A stretch of DNA of 64,000 nucleotides. It comes from Marisa cornuarietis (lineage: Eukaryota > Mollusca > Gastropoda > Architaenioglossa > Ampullariidae). Positions 31,847-54,100 of this stretch are shown here, piece after piece (the first letter of the stretch is position 1; the number at the start of each line of letters is the position of its first letter). The DNA is taken from contig SMMW01000001.1 in the NCBI GenBank assembly GCA_004794655.1, forward strand, positions 19,664,501 to 19,728,500, read 5' to 3'. The position numbers and the translations under genes are program-made. The notes under the pieces are model-generated. The model ran no database searches. It saw nothing but the letters and a program-made list of their open reading frames with translations, and was not told the DNA's origin.

Positions 31847-32038
31847 ATGACAACAATGGCAGCAGTTAAGGAATATAAACAGCCAGGAAGTGGTAACTCC
31901 TGCAGCATGGAAGGATGCCACTGTGCAAGTTACAAATGTTTTGGTGTAAGTTTTTTTCGCCTTCCGTGGCCAGGTATATCAAAAGAGCAAGAAGAGTGGC
32001 GAGCGGCTCTCATTCATGCTAAAGGCCAGCGGATTTAG
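31847..32038 (+). pseudogene. THAP-domain fragment of a P-type transposase
   Basis: 63 codons from ATG to TAG. After a short lead come C-x4-C-x-C at CSMEGCHC, then FGVSFFRLPWPGISKEQEEW and RAALIHAKGQ. The spacing of the cysteines, the F-x-R-L-P motif and the tryptophan are those of the THAP C2CH zinc finger; the later Cys-x2-His pair is missing because the frame stops at the hairpin. Kept sequence identical in kind to a transposase exon suggests an internally deleted element. Whether any peptide is made is unknown. An isolated cellular THAP exon is a less likely explanation given the flanking inverted repeats. Confidence 0.68.
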
Positions 32039-32039
32039 T

Positions 32040-32120
32040 CCGATTTCCGTTTCCGGAGACGCAGCACGACGATGGAATCTACGTCCATCATCGTGCTGCG
32101 TCTCCGGAAACGGAAATTGG
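32040..32120. repeat. Near-perfect 36-bp inverted repeat with 9-base loop
   Basis: Left arm 32040-32075 and right arm 32085-32120 pair with two mismatches around a loop at 32076-32084. The arm contains TTTCCGTTTCCGGAGACGC and CAGCACGA. It lies inside the P-like element, directly after the THAP stop codon, and would form a very stable hairpin or cruciform. Confidence 0.9.
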
Positions 32121-32377
32121 ATTGAATCCCGCTAGCCGAGACTAGCGGTTCAGAACTTCGCAAGAGGCTAAGCGTTGGTCTCGGCATTTCGTCAGCAGTC
32201 CAGTAGATCAACGTTCATGGATAGACGCAGCAGCTGACAGGGCCCGCCACTCTTGCCTATTTTCGGGGATATTCAGCAGGTCCTGTGCAGGACGACCAGC
32301 CCACTCCTTGACGTTCGTAAGCCACCGCGGCGTCGACTATCCTCCAAGGGACCAGACACACTGAAGGACCTACGGAC

Positions 32378-32903
32378 CACGGACCTTCATTCACTGGATA
32401 AGTGTCTCTCATTCGTTGCCTCTTTGCTCTATCATGGCCAATCGTAACAAACCCTAAAAACGAAGGGCTTTCGCTTCCGTTTTCTGTCAAAATGGCGGAT
32501 CTTCCTAACGTACAAGAAATTTTAGAAGTGAGTGATTTAACTTTTCTGTCATCAGAACCTTGTTAAAGAAGATTGATTGCAAAATAAACAGTATTTTCTG
32601 TACAAATGTATTCTGTTAGTTTATAGAAAACGCATTTAGATTTTTCGACATTTTTATAATATAAAAACATCGTCACAACAGATGCTATTGACTTGTTTTA
32701 CCACTAACAATTTAAACAACATTGTTTTTGATTTTTTGGAAACAATTGTATAGATTGTTCTGTTACGAAAACAAAACATCTACTTTAAGAATTTATTTAA
32801 GGTATGCAAACAAAGAACCGGAAACACGAGGCCTGTCTAAAGGAAAGCGGAGACTTACACCGGACATGAACCTGAGTCGCTTATCCAGTAATGAAGGTCC
32901 GTG
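32378..32903. mobile_element. MITE copy 2 (same family as 8952-9493)
   Basis: 526 bp, starting CACGGACCTTCATTCACTGG and ending AAGGTCCGTG. In reverse complement it aligns along its length with copy 1, including ACCGGAAACACGAGG and the AAAGGAAA stretch. On the forward strand from 32492 it encodes MADLPNVQEILE followed by GTGAGT, the counterpart of the start kept in copy 1. The 8-bp flanks (CTACGGAC and GTGGGACA) do not match, so the target duplication has decayed or the insertion was rearranged. Confidence 0.78.
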
Positions 32904-34653
32904 GTGGGACAGCGCTGACTCAACTCGCGTCCAGCTGTATACAAGCTAAACTTATTGACAGGCAGCTTCCGGTTTCTTTGTTTTGTACCCGCTAGCAATA
33001 TAGAATCCTTGGATACTGAATAAATCTTCTTAAAAAGTATGCTTTGATATAAATATATTTTAATATATGAATCATAATGTAAAATATCTTTGCTCAGACA
33101 GAGCGTTATATCGTAGTATATGTATTTATTTCAAAGTCAAGAAGATGGTTATGTCAGCAAGCTCTCGCTCTCTCGATCATTGTGTTTGAGTTTTTACAGA
33201 AAGCGGTTTGTAGCGAGTTTATCGTTTCTTAATGAATTTAATTCAGGATTAATTCAGACTAAGGCTCCACGGAACTTACTCCATTTATTCTTTAACACAT
33301 TTATATCCTTATTGCTTTTTTTAACATGTTGATTTGAACACATTCACATCGTGCGATGTGTTATCTAATCAAATTATTTAACATATAAAACAGATTTCAT
33401 ATTATAATAGATTGCTTATTATCTTTACACACACAAACACACGTGAGCGCTCTCTCTCTCTCTCTCACTCTCTAATACGAACAGTTTCAAGACACTAGTG
33501 TTGGATAAATAGTCTCGTCGAATCTAGGTGTGAAAATTACAAAAAAGAGTTGGTCCATGCTACTATGAGTATAGAGAGCAGCTGAGATTAAAATAAACTC
33601 CAGTAAACTGTAGTTGGATTTAATTTAAAATATGTTATTTTATAAAATATGTTACACATCAGAATTGTGCACCGTAATCTCTTTTTATGTTTATATAAAT
33701 GTATCTTCTTCTTTTTTAGCCAAAATCCCACAAGTCGGCAACTTCGAGTTGATGTGGACAACACATGAGATTACGATATACGATAGCATGTAGTAAGCAG
33801 TGTATACTAGCATTTCAACAAAACAGTTGCATTCTGAAATATTTGAAAGTCGTTGTAAACTAACAACAGGATAAAATCTTCATTAAAAAACAGAAATCAC
33901 TCACACAATGTTAGTAAATTGCAAACTGAGATATTGCTATCAGTAAATAACATGTTACTTTGAGACCAAACAAATTAACTAGAACAATGTTGTCCAGTTT
34001 AACACTGCGTAAATATATAGTCACTCAAACATATATTAATAATAATACAAGTGCACATGTATAGTGCAATATCCAGTCGATAGGCAAGCTAACTGCACTG
34101 TACCATTACGATATCCATACGACAATCGCAATCGATGATGTAAAACGAAGAACAGTGCAAATGCTTAGATTCGTGTTGTTAACCGAAAATATCTGGACAA
34201 ACGTTCGACCAACATTTTACCTGACTATTGTATAAAATCTTTCTCAAACTTGGTAAAATGTTCGTCCATATTCGGAATGGCCTGTAGCTAAGGGTGATCA
34301 CTAAGCATTGAACGGGTTCCCATTTTGGAAAATCTTCAAAAAAAAAAAAATAAAAACAAACAAACAAAAAAAAAAACAAGGTATAGTGAGACTAGGAGAA
34401 AATTAACCAGATATTATATTTTACAGCATAAGGTAATCGTCAATGGAGCTAATTCACTGTAACTTAACTCTCACGATTGCTGCTGTGAAAACAAAAAGAC
34501 CGAAACTAATAAAGTAAGCCAGTGTGGAAAGTCAGTACATCGATCCTAACAGGTTTCTTTTTCCTTTTTAGTGTAGAAAAATACATCCAATCCATCTGCA
34601 AGATAGAAGAAATTAGTAAAATGTAACCTTCTCTCAGCTTAAGGTGACAAGGC

Positions 34654-34690
<37 letters not shown>

Positions 34691-35010
34691 CACCCACTCA
34701 AGCACGCACAAAACAGACACATGCATGCAAGCATGAACGCACTCACATTCGAACGTGGAAATAAAGTTCGTTTGACATAGCTCAGTTCTTCAGCAATTAT
34801 GTTCTATCACAAGCAAGAGGTAATATTTCCTCCAGGTTTCTTCAGGTACAGAAGTCTCCTACTGTGTGCTCATTAAATCACCACAGTCACATATATGCTT
34901 TCCGTACCCTTTATTCTGTTTTATCGTAGTATGAAACGAATAGAAAGTTTGCCTTGCATATTACATTGTTGTGTTGGCATCTCGTTGTCTACATCGTCTT
35001 GATATTTCTT
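32904..35010. other. Intergenic AT-rich DNA and 3' UTR of the LRRC74-like gene
   Basis: No exon is supported. It contains a CTGT tetranucleotide run at about 34652-34690, CT runs at 33452-33475, and a reverse-strand AATAAA at 34910-34915, about 95 bases past the LRRC74-like stop, which is the likely poly(A) signal. Confidence 0.55.
34910..34915 (-). terminator. Poly(A) signal candidate for the LRRC74-like gene
   Basis: Reverse-strand AATAAA 95 bases after the stop codon at 35011; a short 3' UTR is implied. Confidence 0.5.
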
Positions 35011-45617
<10,607 letters not shown>

Positions 45618-46417
45618 GTTGACTCTTCCCTCAAGCAATCCTTGCCGTCTGATCTCTTAAGCTTAAGTCTTCTCGAAAAAATTCCAAGAAGTAATTATTC
45701 TTCAATGCAAGTCGAAGAAAATTCCTCAGGAGCTGGCACACATTTGCATTTATACCGCAGTCAGCTGTAGTTGCAATAAACTGAAAACCAACGCTGGTGC
45801 CTCAGACTTTAACATGTTTGTCACTAGGCACGAGAGGAGAACTGACACTGAACCGTCTCATTGCTGCGAGCAGTGTCTCTAATCTCGTGTCCCTGTCTAA
45901 CCACTGTACCCTGTTTCTCTCACACCCCGTGTTTGTGTGGCAGTTCTTCGCACTCAGGTCGATTTTCAAAAGAGTTTTAATGGGACGAGGCCAGTGGAAC
46001 TTCAAAAGCAATTTTCGATAGAGAACAACCCTTAACTTGACCGTGCACGTCAGCTGCGTAATGGGCTGCATGGCGTGCATGGGTCGCTGGAGGCGCAGGT
46101 AGTCCTTGTATGCCTTGATCCGGAAACATTTGACACGCTCGGGCGTTCAAGGTACAGGTGCACGTCTTTACACCTGTGTACACATGTTAGCGCCGCTCTT
46201 TACTGTGACACTTTTGTGAACGATGATCGATGTGAGGTCATTTTCATGGGCAGTTAAGTGCTACTCAAACACCACACACAAAAAAACATCCTCCATGTTT
46301 AGCCTTAACGCTTTCTTACCTGCTAAAGGTCAGAAGGTAAGGTAGGTCACGTTTGTCGAGTGCTCATCGACCATAGATCTTTGACGTAGATATCTTATCT
46401 TCTAGGAGCTTAGTTGG

Positions 46418-46467
<50 letters not shown>

Positions 46468-49400
46468 TCTCTCTATATATCACACACACACACACACTAT
46501 CACACACACACACTCTCTCTATCACACGCACGCACACACGCACACTCACACTCACTCTTCATGCTTTCACACCAACAGTTTTTTCAACTCTCTTTCAAGA
46601 GGCACTTAAGCATTTGCAGGATCAAACAGAAGTAATCAAGAAGGTCTGGTTTCAGGTGGAGACTTTTTGTTCGCCAGATTTTTTTTTCCCCACGAAGCAC
46701 GCAAAAGATTTGAAGATTTGACTATTAAATCTTCGCGTATGTCAGTCTGTCCGAACACAGCCACAAAATATCACCGGTGTTATCTCAGCGCTTATACAGT
46801 TTGCGGCGTCCAAAAGACACCTGTGCCCTCTTGGTTATAAACAGACTTATCAGTCGATGAATCGGCGACACGTGTGCGCAGCCCTTTATTACACGCACGT
46901 TGTGATCGTCAAGCAGCACCAGACCCCTTGCTGCGTAGTGGCTTCCCTTAGCGGCAAGGTAGTGTACAGCGAGAAATTGGATTATCTCACCCTTGTCGAA
47001 GGCAGGAGCTGTAGAGCTATAGTCTTCGGTTGTTATGCCGACAATACCGCACCCTCTTTATTTTTTTTATTTTTTTTATACTTTTGTTCGTTCATTCTTT
47101 GTTTCTTTCTTTCTTTAACTAAACTTTGCTAGTCTTTTGCTAAACTTTGTCTCGCAAAGGCAGCAGACTGTAGTTAAGCTGCGTGCGTTACAGAGTACAC
47201 TGATATTATTGCTAGATCAGATAGAACCCTGATGCAAGAACGCACGCACGCACGTACACACATGCACCCACACACACCATCTCCACCATTTGTAAGAGAT
47301 CAAGCCCTACTTAATGCAGGGCTTCTTAACACTAAAGATTGCATATCCAAAGGATTACGAGTCAGTCACACATGAAAAGGGCAGGGGAGGAGGTAATTCT
47401 TTTTAATTTTTTTTCAATCAAAATACAGGTGTGCTCTCTGTCGCCCTCCCTTCCCTTCTTCACTGTGCCAGACTGCCCCAGTCGCACTCTGTGGGGGCTG
47501 GTAACCCTACCTCACCGATGTCACGGACTTGTGTGTGTCGACATGAGATTGAAAGAAGGATCGCGCGAATGACAGTCGCGAGCAGTGCGAGTGCCAACGG
47601 AACGTATTGCTCTCCACTTGTACATGATGTCAAGAATTTCATGCATCATGATGGAGGCGGTTTAGAAACAGACAGAGAAACTAAAAAGGAAAAGAGAGAA
47701 TTAAGAACCAAAAACGGTGAAAAGTCAACAAAGTTGAGGCGCCTGTGTCGTTTCTGCCTTTAGCGAGTTCTCTCTGTCTTCATCACCAAAGTTGAGGCGA
47801 CTGTGTGGTTCTTGTTTTCGACAGAACTGGTGTGTGTTCTTTGTTTCTTTCTTCCTACCGATCATTATCACTGAGGCGACTGTGTGTAACTGTGTGGTTT
47901 CCTCTTTTAGCCAAGCCCCTGTGTGTAGTTTAGTACTCTGCCCTGACCTTATTGTACTTAGTGAATACTTTGTGAATCCATATATGATAGTATTTTTGTC
48001 ATGGTATGTATCAGCAACGTTACGTTCATGTAACTCATGTAAGGACCCATTCTTTATCTACGAAGCTGTATGTTTACACACGAGAACGATAAACCTTCGT
48101 AAACATTGCATGGACTACCCCTGACCCATTGACTTTTTTTTGTAAAACTTTGGTGTGCTTCAGGCAGAGTTTACTTCATCTTTAAGATGTGATTGTTTAC
48201 AAAGTACAAAAAAGGTAGGAAAGCAAAGACAGAGTGAGAGAGATACATGGCAAATCTTTATTTATGAGTGTAACAGAATAAGCAAAAGTTATGCTGTTTT
48301 AATCGAACTCTCGATCTAAAGAAAGGGAAAAGTAGCACCACGTACGTTACTACAAAGCAAAGGCATTAATCAAAGAAGATGCAAGGGGAAGGGGGCGGTT
48401 GGCACACTGACTTGCAAAACTCGAATGTGATTAGCATTATTATACACTTCATCTTCTAAATATTAAATCATTTCTTGTGAGTCATGTGTTTTGTTTCTTG
48501 TTAAAGGCTAACCCGATTGCTCAGCAAAAATCGCTGGAAACAAAGTATCACAAAAAACATATTCCGGTGATATTTTATGACAATGAGGCACGAGAGATTT
48601 TATATTAATATTTTTCTCTGAAGCACACCTGGATTTCTCGAGGAAACAGGGAGTGACGAAATTGAAGTATTTCTAAAAATAACATCGTCTGCAGCAACTG
48701 AATTCAGATGGAGTTTGTACTTATTTAGAAAATCCTGAAGATAATGACAGCAAACGCCAGTGGATTAACTTTGTTCAGAGATGTGTATATACAGATCTCT
48801 GCTTTGTTCAAACGTGCCGTGCGAACTACATCCTCACACCGCACTCAAGAATTTGTTCAAACATTTCGAAATGGATTGTTATCCAGTCACTTATACGATA
48901 CAATCACGCTTTGGACTTTCAGAAAACAAGATCTTCCTACAGCAGTGCTTACTATACAAAACCACGAGGTGTTAAAACCGACTACGACTGGTGGTAAAAA
49001 GCTTAAACAAAGATCAAGCACCACATATGCAGTATCGACGGTGTCTACACCGTCTTGGCCTACATAACATCGTGAAAGTCACAAACACATCATCAGTCGT
49101 ATCCTTATCCAGCACAATACTAAAATATTTTGTGTGCGAGTGCAAACGTTCTTCACTGTTAGCGTGGAGTCTGCCTCCCCCCCAAAAAAAAATAAAAGTT
49201 GACCATTTTCCTACGCCACTGCGGTATTCTGTATGCAACTATTGTTTTTATAAATTTGTGTATCTTATGTACGTACCACAGACAATACTTTCATTTGCAG
49301 TAGTATCCTTGCTGTGTGCTCAGTAGACCACCGTGAACCCGAGGGCTTTGTAGTATGTGTGGTGTTTTGTTATTTATCAAAGGCCCAGAAACATTATACG

Positions 49401-51070
49401 TATCTAGACAGCCTTAAAGCAACTGTTTGTGCTTTGTGGAAAGAGCGCGTGAGTGACAATGCAAGTGGGTATATCAAGCAGTTAGCTGGACACCAGTAAG
49501 TGCAAAGCAGACAGTACGTCTGCACTTCTCCACAATGCAGGTGGCCGGGTCTCTTACTCGTAAAGACGAGAGAGAAAAACTATTGACATAAGCGTGGAGC
49601 ATAAACAGCTTAATTGCCTCTAGAGCCTTTCAGACTGGAGGACAAAGTACTAAACTCGCCAGGGTTGGGGAAAATCATTATTGTCAAAGAACAAAACAAA
49701 ACTACAAGAGAACAAAGAAGATGATAAAAAAAAACAGTGGTAGAAAAATATATAGTTCTGTTTCTTGTCAATATCGATGACAATTAAGTTTAGTGCTTTC
49801 GATTGTTGAAAGTCTTACAAACCAGATCCAAGAATTAATTTACTGGTGGTCATAATTAGCATGGCTTTGCGTGCGTTGAACGTACATTTCACAGTCATTG
49901 TCATGGTCTTATATAGTTCTTACAGAGCGTGCGCTACCTAATGTAGCTCTGAATGAATATTTGAATACATTACGAGGCTAGCGTACTTTTGAATATTTCG
50001 TTGTCAGTGTTTGGTGAATACAGTATGTAGCCAATATTTTCGAATACATTTATGTCGCCTGTATGTCGTCGTCCCCAATGTAGAGGTACTTATATTTCGC
50101 ATCACCTCGATTATAATGTGTATCGTTATATCCTTTTTCGATGAACAACAACTGTTATGCAGTTCTCAAGTTCTGTCAGTAACGCGGATCTAGTCTGAAC
50201 GCGTCAACAAGAGACCGAGAATGTGTTATACTTGTGGTCAGGTCTTTCGGGCGGCGAGTGATCAGTGTCACTGGACGACCAGAGGAACGTAATAAACACA
50301 TAACGTTCGTCTCACATGACCACCAAAACTACAGGGGGTAATGTAGCCTGTGGGGTCGGAAAAACTGTGCCCGAGAGACCTACAGGAGCAAAGATATATT
50401 TTTTAAGTTCTTGTTTAGACATGCAACATGCAAGTATCAGGCGCCGCCGCGCTCAGACAAGAAACAGCGAATATTCCCAGCTCTCGGTGTGTGCACGTGT
50501 AATGTGCGTGAGAGAGAGAGAGAGAGCAAGAGCTATAGAGCTGAGGGGGGATATGAGCACTGACGGTTCTGTTTTGACAACCATTTGCTTCAAGCAAAGT
50601 TTATTGTATTTTCATGTCTTGCGGTTAAGAAGCTGACGTGGAATTTCTCCATACTATCTAATTAAACAAAACTATCATTCGTTCTTTTGCTGACCCACAT
50701 TTTATTTCAGTCTGCACACAAAGAGACTTCTTGTTGTTGTTGTTGTTGACTTTGAAAGGGAAAGTGATTCCACCCCTCGGTGATTTCGCACTGATGTGAT
50801 ACACAAAGAGAACAAACGCGCAAGCACCGACTTGTCTGTGCGCACAAGCATACCACAGTTATCAAGGGAAATAACTGTCCTCCCACGTTGTGAAATCATA
50901 GTTATTAATAATTTCCTTCGAATTCTTAGACTTATTCCTTGTTAATCACGAGTACCCATTCATTGGAACGCGTTTAGTATATATATATATTTTTTTTAAA
51001 TCTGAAACATATTATTATTATAACTGCAGCATAGCATTAAGTGCAGAGCGTATTTTGTTGTAGAAACAAA
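45618..51070. other. Intergenic region between the divergent LRRC74-like and LRRC73-like genes
   Basis: Contains CA and CT runs at 46424-46555, a T-rich patch near 47060, three GAGGCG-x-CTGTGT motifs at about 47737, 47797 and 47874, and a 107-codon forward frame at 48744-49067 with a vaguely gag-like sequence (QEFVQTFRNGLLSSHLYD). None is a gene I can support. GA runs lie near 50510-50525. Confidence 0.5.
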
Positions 51071-51109
51071 ATGGCGGTTGACTTTGTTTATAAGTCGCTT
51101 ATGGAGTAA
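51071..51109 (+). promoter_or_regulatory. Upstream ORF in the presumed LRRC73 leader
   Basis: ATGGCGG starts a 12-codon frame (MAVDFVYKSLME) ending TAA at 51107-51109, 19 bases before the main ATG. A second out-of-frame ATG overlaps the stop. If the transcript starts upstream of 51071 this would reduce initiation at the main start. The AAAATGGCGG context also resembles a YY1 site, so this could be a promoter element instead. Confidence 0.4.
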
Positions 51110-51128
51110 TGTTTCGCTGCGTGTCAAA

Positions 51129-54100
51129 ATGGCAGAAGACGTGGTCCAAAAAGTTAACGAACTCTTGACACAGGCAGATGTATCCAGCATTTGTGCAGCA
51201 TTAAAGAAGAACACAGTGCGCATTCTTGCCTTCCGCGAATGCAAAATTGACTCAACTGATCTTCAACGCATTCTGAAGTTCGTTGCGTCTAGTTCCTTGC
51301 TTCAGAAGTTAACGCTTAACGTTGGTATCATCACAGTTCTACGTCACGTGGAGCTTTTATCACTGTGCATCACAAAAAATAAGTTTATAACGCATCTACA
51401 GTAAGTGCCTTAATTGTCTCCTGCTCTTATTGTCTTCTTTATCACCCCTGAATGAACATGGTGATTTACATATATTTTCTTAATCTTTCAATTACTTGTC
51501 AGCAAATAAATAAAGTCTTTATAGTGATGTGGATTTTTTTCTTCTTACATTCTTTCAGATCAATAATGTCCATGGTGTTAAACCCTCAAAAGCTTACATA
51601 TTTTGTTGGTTGTCACATGTACCCACCACAGCAATTATTTTAAACATATCAAAATTAATTTCCTAGTTGTTTTGTCATAACCTTCACTAATCTTCTGTGA
51701 CAAGCACATGTTATGTAATTCGACAATGGAAGATAAAAAAAAACAAAACAGCAGGATACTCAACATTACCCAGATAGCTGTCAACACAGAGTGCATTCAT
51801 GTGAGGCAAATCAAAGGAAAGACTCCTTTTACCCATTTTTCACATAGAGCAGTCTTTTAAACTACATCAGAATTTGTAATGTATAATAGATGTGTTACAG
51901 TTTCTTCTATGCAGTATTTCTTTTGGAGCCACCAGCAACATTTTTTAATAATAAGCATCATACACCTACCAAATATGGCCTATAACCTTCCCATTGACAA
52001 AAAAGTATTCTTGTCAAATTTGGTGAGAGTCAAATGGTGTGGATTTGCATAGAGGCCAACTGAAAACTTTAAACAATGCACCTTTCCTGACAAAAGAATT
52101 AACTTGTGATGCCTGACCACTAAGGGATTGTATAAAACAGCAAGGTGGCATTTCAGCATCTGTCTAATGAGCTGCAGCTAGGGGAAGAACAGAGAGACAT
52201 TTGAGAGACACTTTCATTAATACTTAATGTTCATTGTTTAGTGTTTACTTTCAGTACCTTATAAAAACAAATGTTGTTCTATTATCTTACAGTCTCCATG
52301 GAAACATTTTAGGAGATGATGGTATGAAACTTCTGGGTAAGGCACTGGTGCTGCATCCAACCATTGTCTCTCTTGATATAGGAGACTGTCGTCTGGGAGA
52401 CGATGCTGTGGATGTTCTTTATGATCTCTTGTTACCAGAAAACAATCGACCAGGTCAGTACACAACTGTAGCTCAACACAACAAAGAGATCAATTTTCAT
52501 GCAGTTATACAGTTTGTTTTGTATCTTCTCATTTGAAACTGCATAATTGCCTCCATCCATTGATAGTGTGATGCTTATATGCACATTATATTTCATGATG
52601 ACTTATGGTAATATTGATAGAGTAATGTGTTTAGTTTATAAGGGAACATGTAAGACTGGTCATTGAAATAAGAGAATAAAGATATATACATGGATTAAAA
52701 TGATACATATGAAGAATACATTTCAAATACATTATTACTTTATTGAGATAACTTTTGAGCACTGCCACAGCTGTCTCCCTTGCTCATTAATTGACGTTAG
52801 TCTTCAGATTAGTCATATATCCATTTAGACGCATGATCTTTTACATCCCCCAACTGTCCTCTTGAAATACATATTAATCTGAGAGAAGATTCTCCGTTCA
52901 AATACTCTTCAGGCAGGATCTTCACTTTGCATTATTTTCCTCAAACTGATCTTTGCCTGCTCTCATGCCATCCTGAAAAGTGAGGATTCTCGCTATTCCC
53001 CCAAGTCTGTAATATAAACTTCCACTTTCTTTGCATTCCTTTGTCCTACACCGATCACACCAATACTCAGCAGCTAAGTTTTTTTTTTCAGCATCACCCC
53101 TTCCCAAACTAGACTGTGGCATGCTGCTGCCTGTACTGGCACAACTCTGTCTGCATATTCCTTCAGATGATAAGGCTATAAATTAGTCATGCTGACCAGC
53201 CAACCAGAAAGATAATAGTCTGATCCCTCCCCTCCACAGCCCACCTGGTGTACATGCCATTTTGATTTAGTGATCAAGCGTACCCACTAGTTCCAGTGTT
53301 CGCTATCGATGACATGCTAGTAGGTTTTAGATCCAGTTACAATTACTGGTGATTATATTGATTTCGTGAAATTGCTTTAATAATTTCATGTTTTTATACA
53401 TGTAAATCTGTCACTACCATTTACCAGTAGTGACAAAAGTATCAGTTTTCTTGTCTGCTTTATTACAAAATGTCTTAGGTGATGAGATCTCGGACCAAAA
53501 CTATTTTACATTTCTAGACACCCACCTTCCCCCACTGCAAATCATTAATATTTCCCTACCCTCTTGACAAGTATTTTTAAGTGATAGGAAACCCTGTGGC
53601 TGGTTGAAGGGAGCTGAAAGAGAGGACTGGGTTTTACCTTCCAAATGCTTTACCATAGACTTAAAGCTTAATGGTTTTATTGCCATTAGGCTATTGGACA
53701 TTGAGTTATGTTACTGCTGTATGGTTTTATAGCAAAAGCTTACCTTTTTTGTATCTGGTAACATCCACAAATTATTATTTTCTTTTTGCAAGGATAACTC
53801 ACATAAATTTGTGAAGCAACAATGTTTTCAGAAAGGTTTATTGTATTATAATACTAAGTTGTTTAAATGGAATGGTTGTCGTGTGGGTTTTATATATAGC
53901 ACTGTTACAAGAGGTACTTTTTCGTTTTATAATTTTAGTAGCACATTTTGCATTTGCAGCTCTCACAGAGCTGACGCTGAGTGCTAACCCCCGCATCTCA
54001 GCGCAGGGCTGGGCTCGGCTGGCCATGGCTTTGGCCAACTGCACGTCTCTGCGCATGCTACTTGTGGACTATAACCTACTGGGTGACTATGCTGCCTCCT

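Larger units (their letters stand above)
31743..32219 (+). mobile_element. P-element-like non-autonomous DNA transposon
   Basis: 477 bp. It begins CATGAACGTTGATCTACTGG and ends with its reverse complement; the inverted repeats are about 25 bp and match through ACTGC. The flank GGATAGAC (31735-31742) recurs at 32219-32226, an 8-bp target duplication that overlaps the last G of the element; read strictly outside CATG it is 7 bp. CATG termini and an 8-bp duplication of this type (Drosophila P prefers GGCCAGAC-like sites) are P-superfamily traits. Inside is a THAP-domain open frame (31847-32038), THAP being the DNA-binding domain of P transposases, and a 36-bp-arm hairpin (32040-32120). The catalytic part of the transposase is gone. 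It is inserted in a LINE remnant. Confidence 0.78.
31630..32377 (-). pseudogene. LINE reverse-transcriptase C-terminal remnant, split by a P-like element
   Basis: The reverse strand from about 32330 to 32227 reads PRWLTNVKEWAGRPAQDLL, then RQEWRALSAAAS. This is the W-x-x-N-V-K-E-W and R-x-x-W-R-x-L-x-x-A-A-S ending found at the C-terminus of many jockey/RTE-type endonuclease-reverse-transcriptase polyproteins. The frame then meets the 31743-32219 insertion and resumes on the far side, from 31734 downward, with a proline/threonine-rich tail. The outer borders are approximate. It is a decayed copy, not an active gene. Confidence 0.6.

Noticed and set aside
46857..47132. 91-codon forward frame starting MNRRHVCAALYY
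   Set aside because: Runs into a T-rich low-complexity tail and has no domain or splice support.
47431..47763. 110-codon forward frame as a gene
   Set aside because: No splice signals, motifs or codon bias; overlaps other equally long frames.
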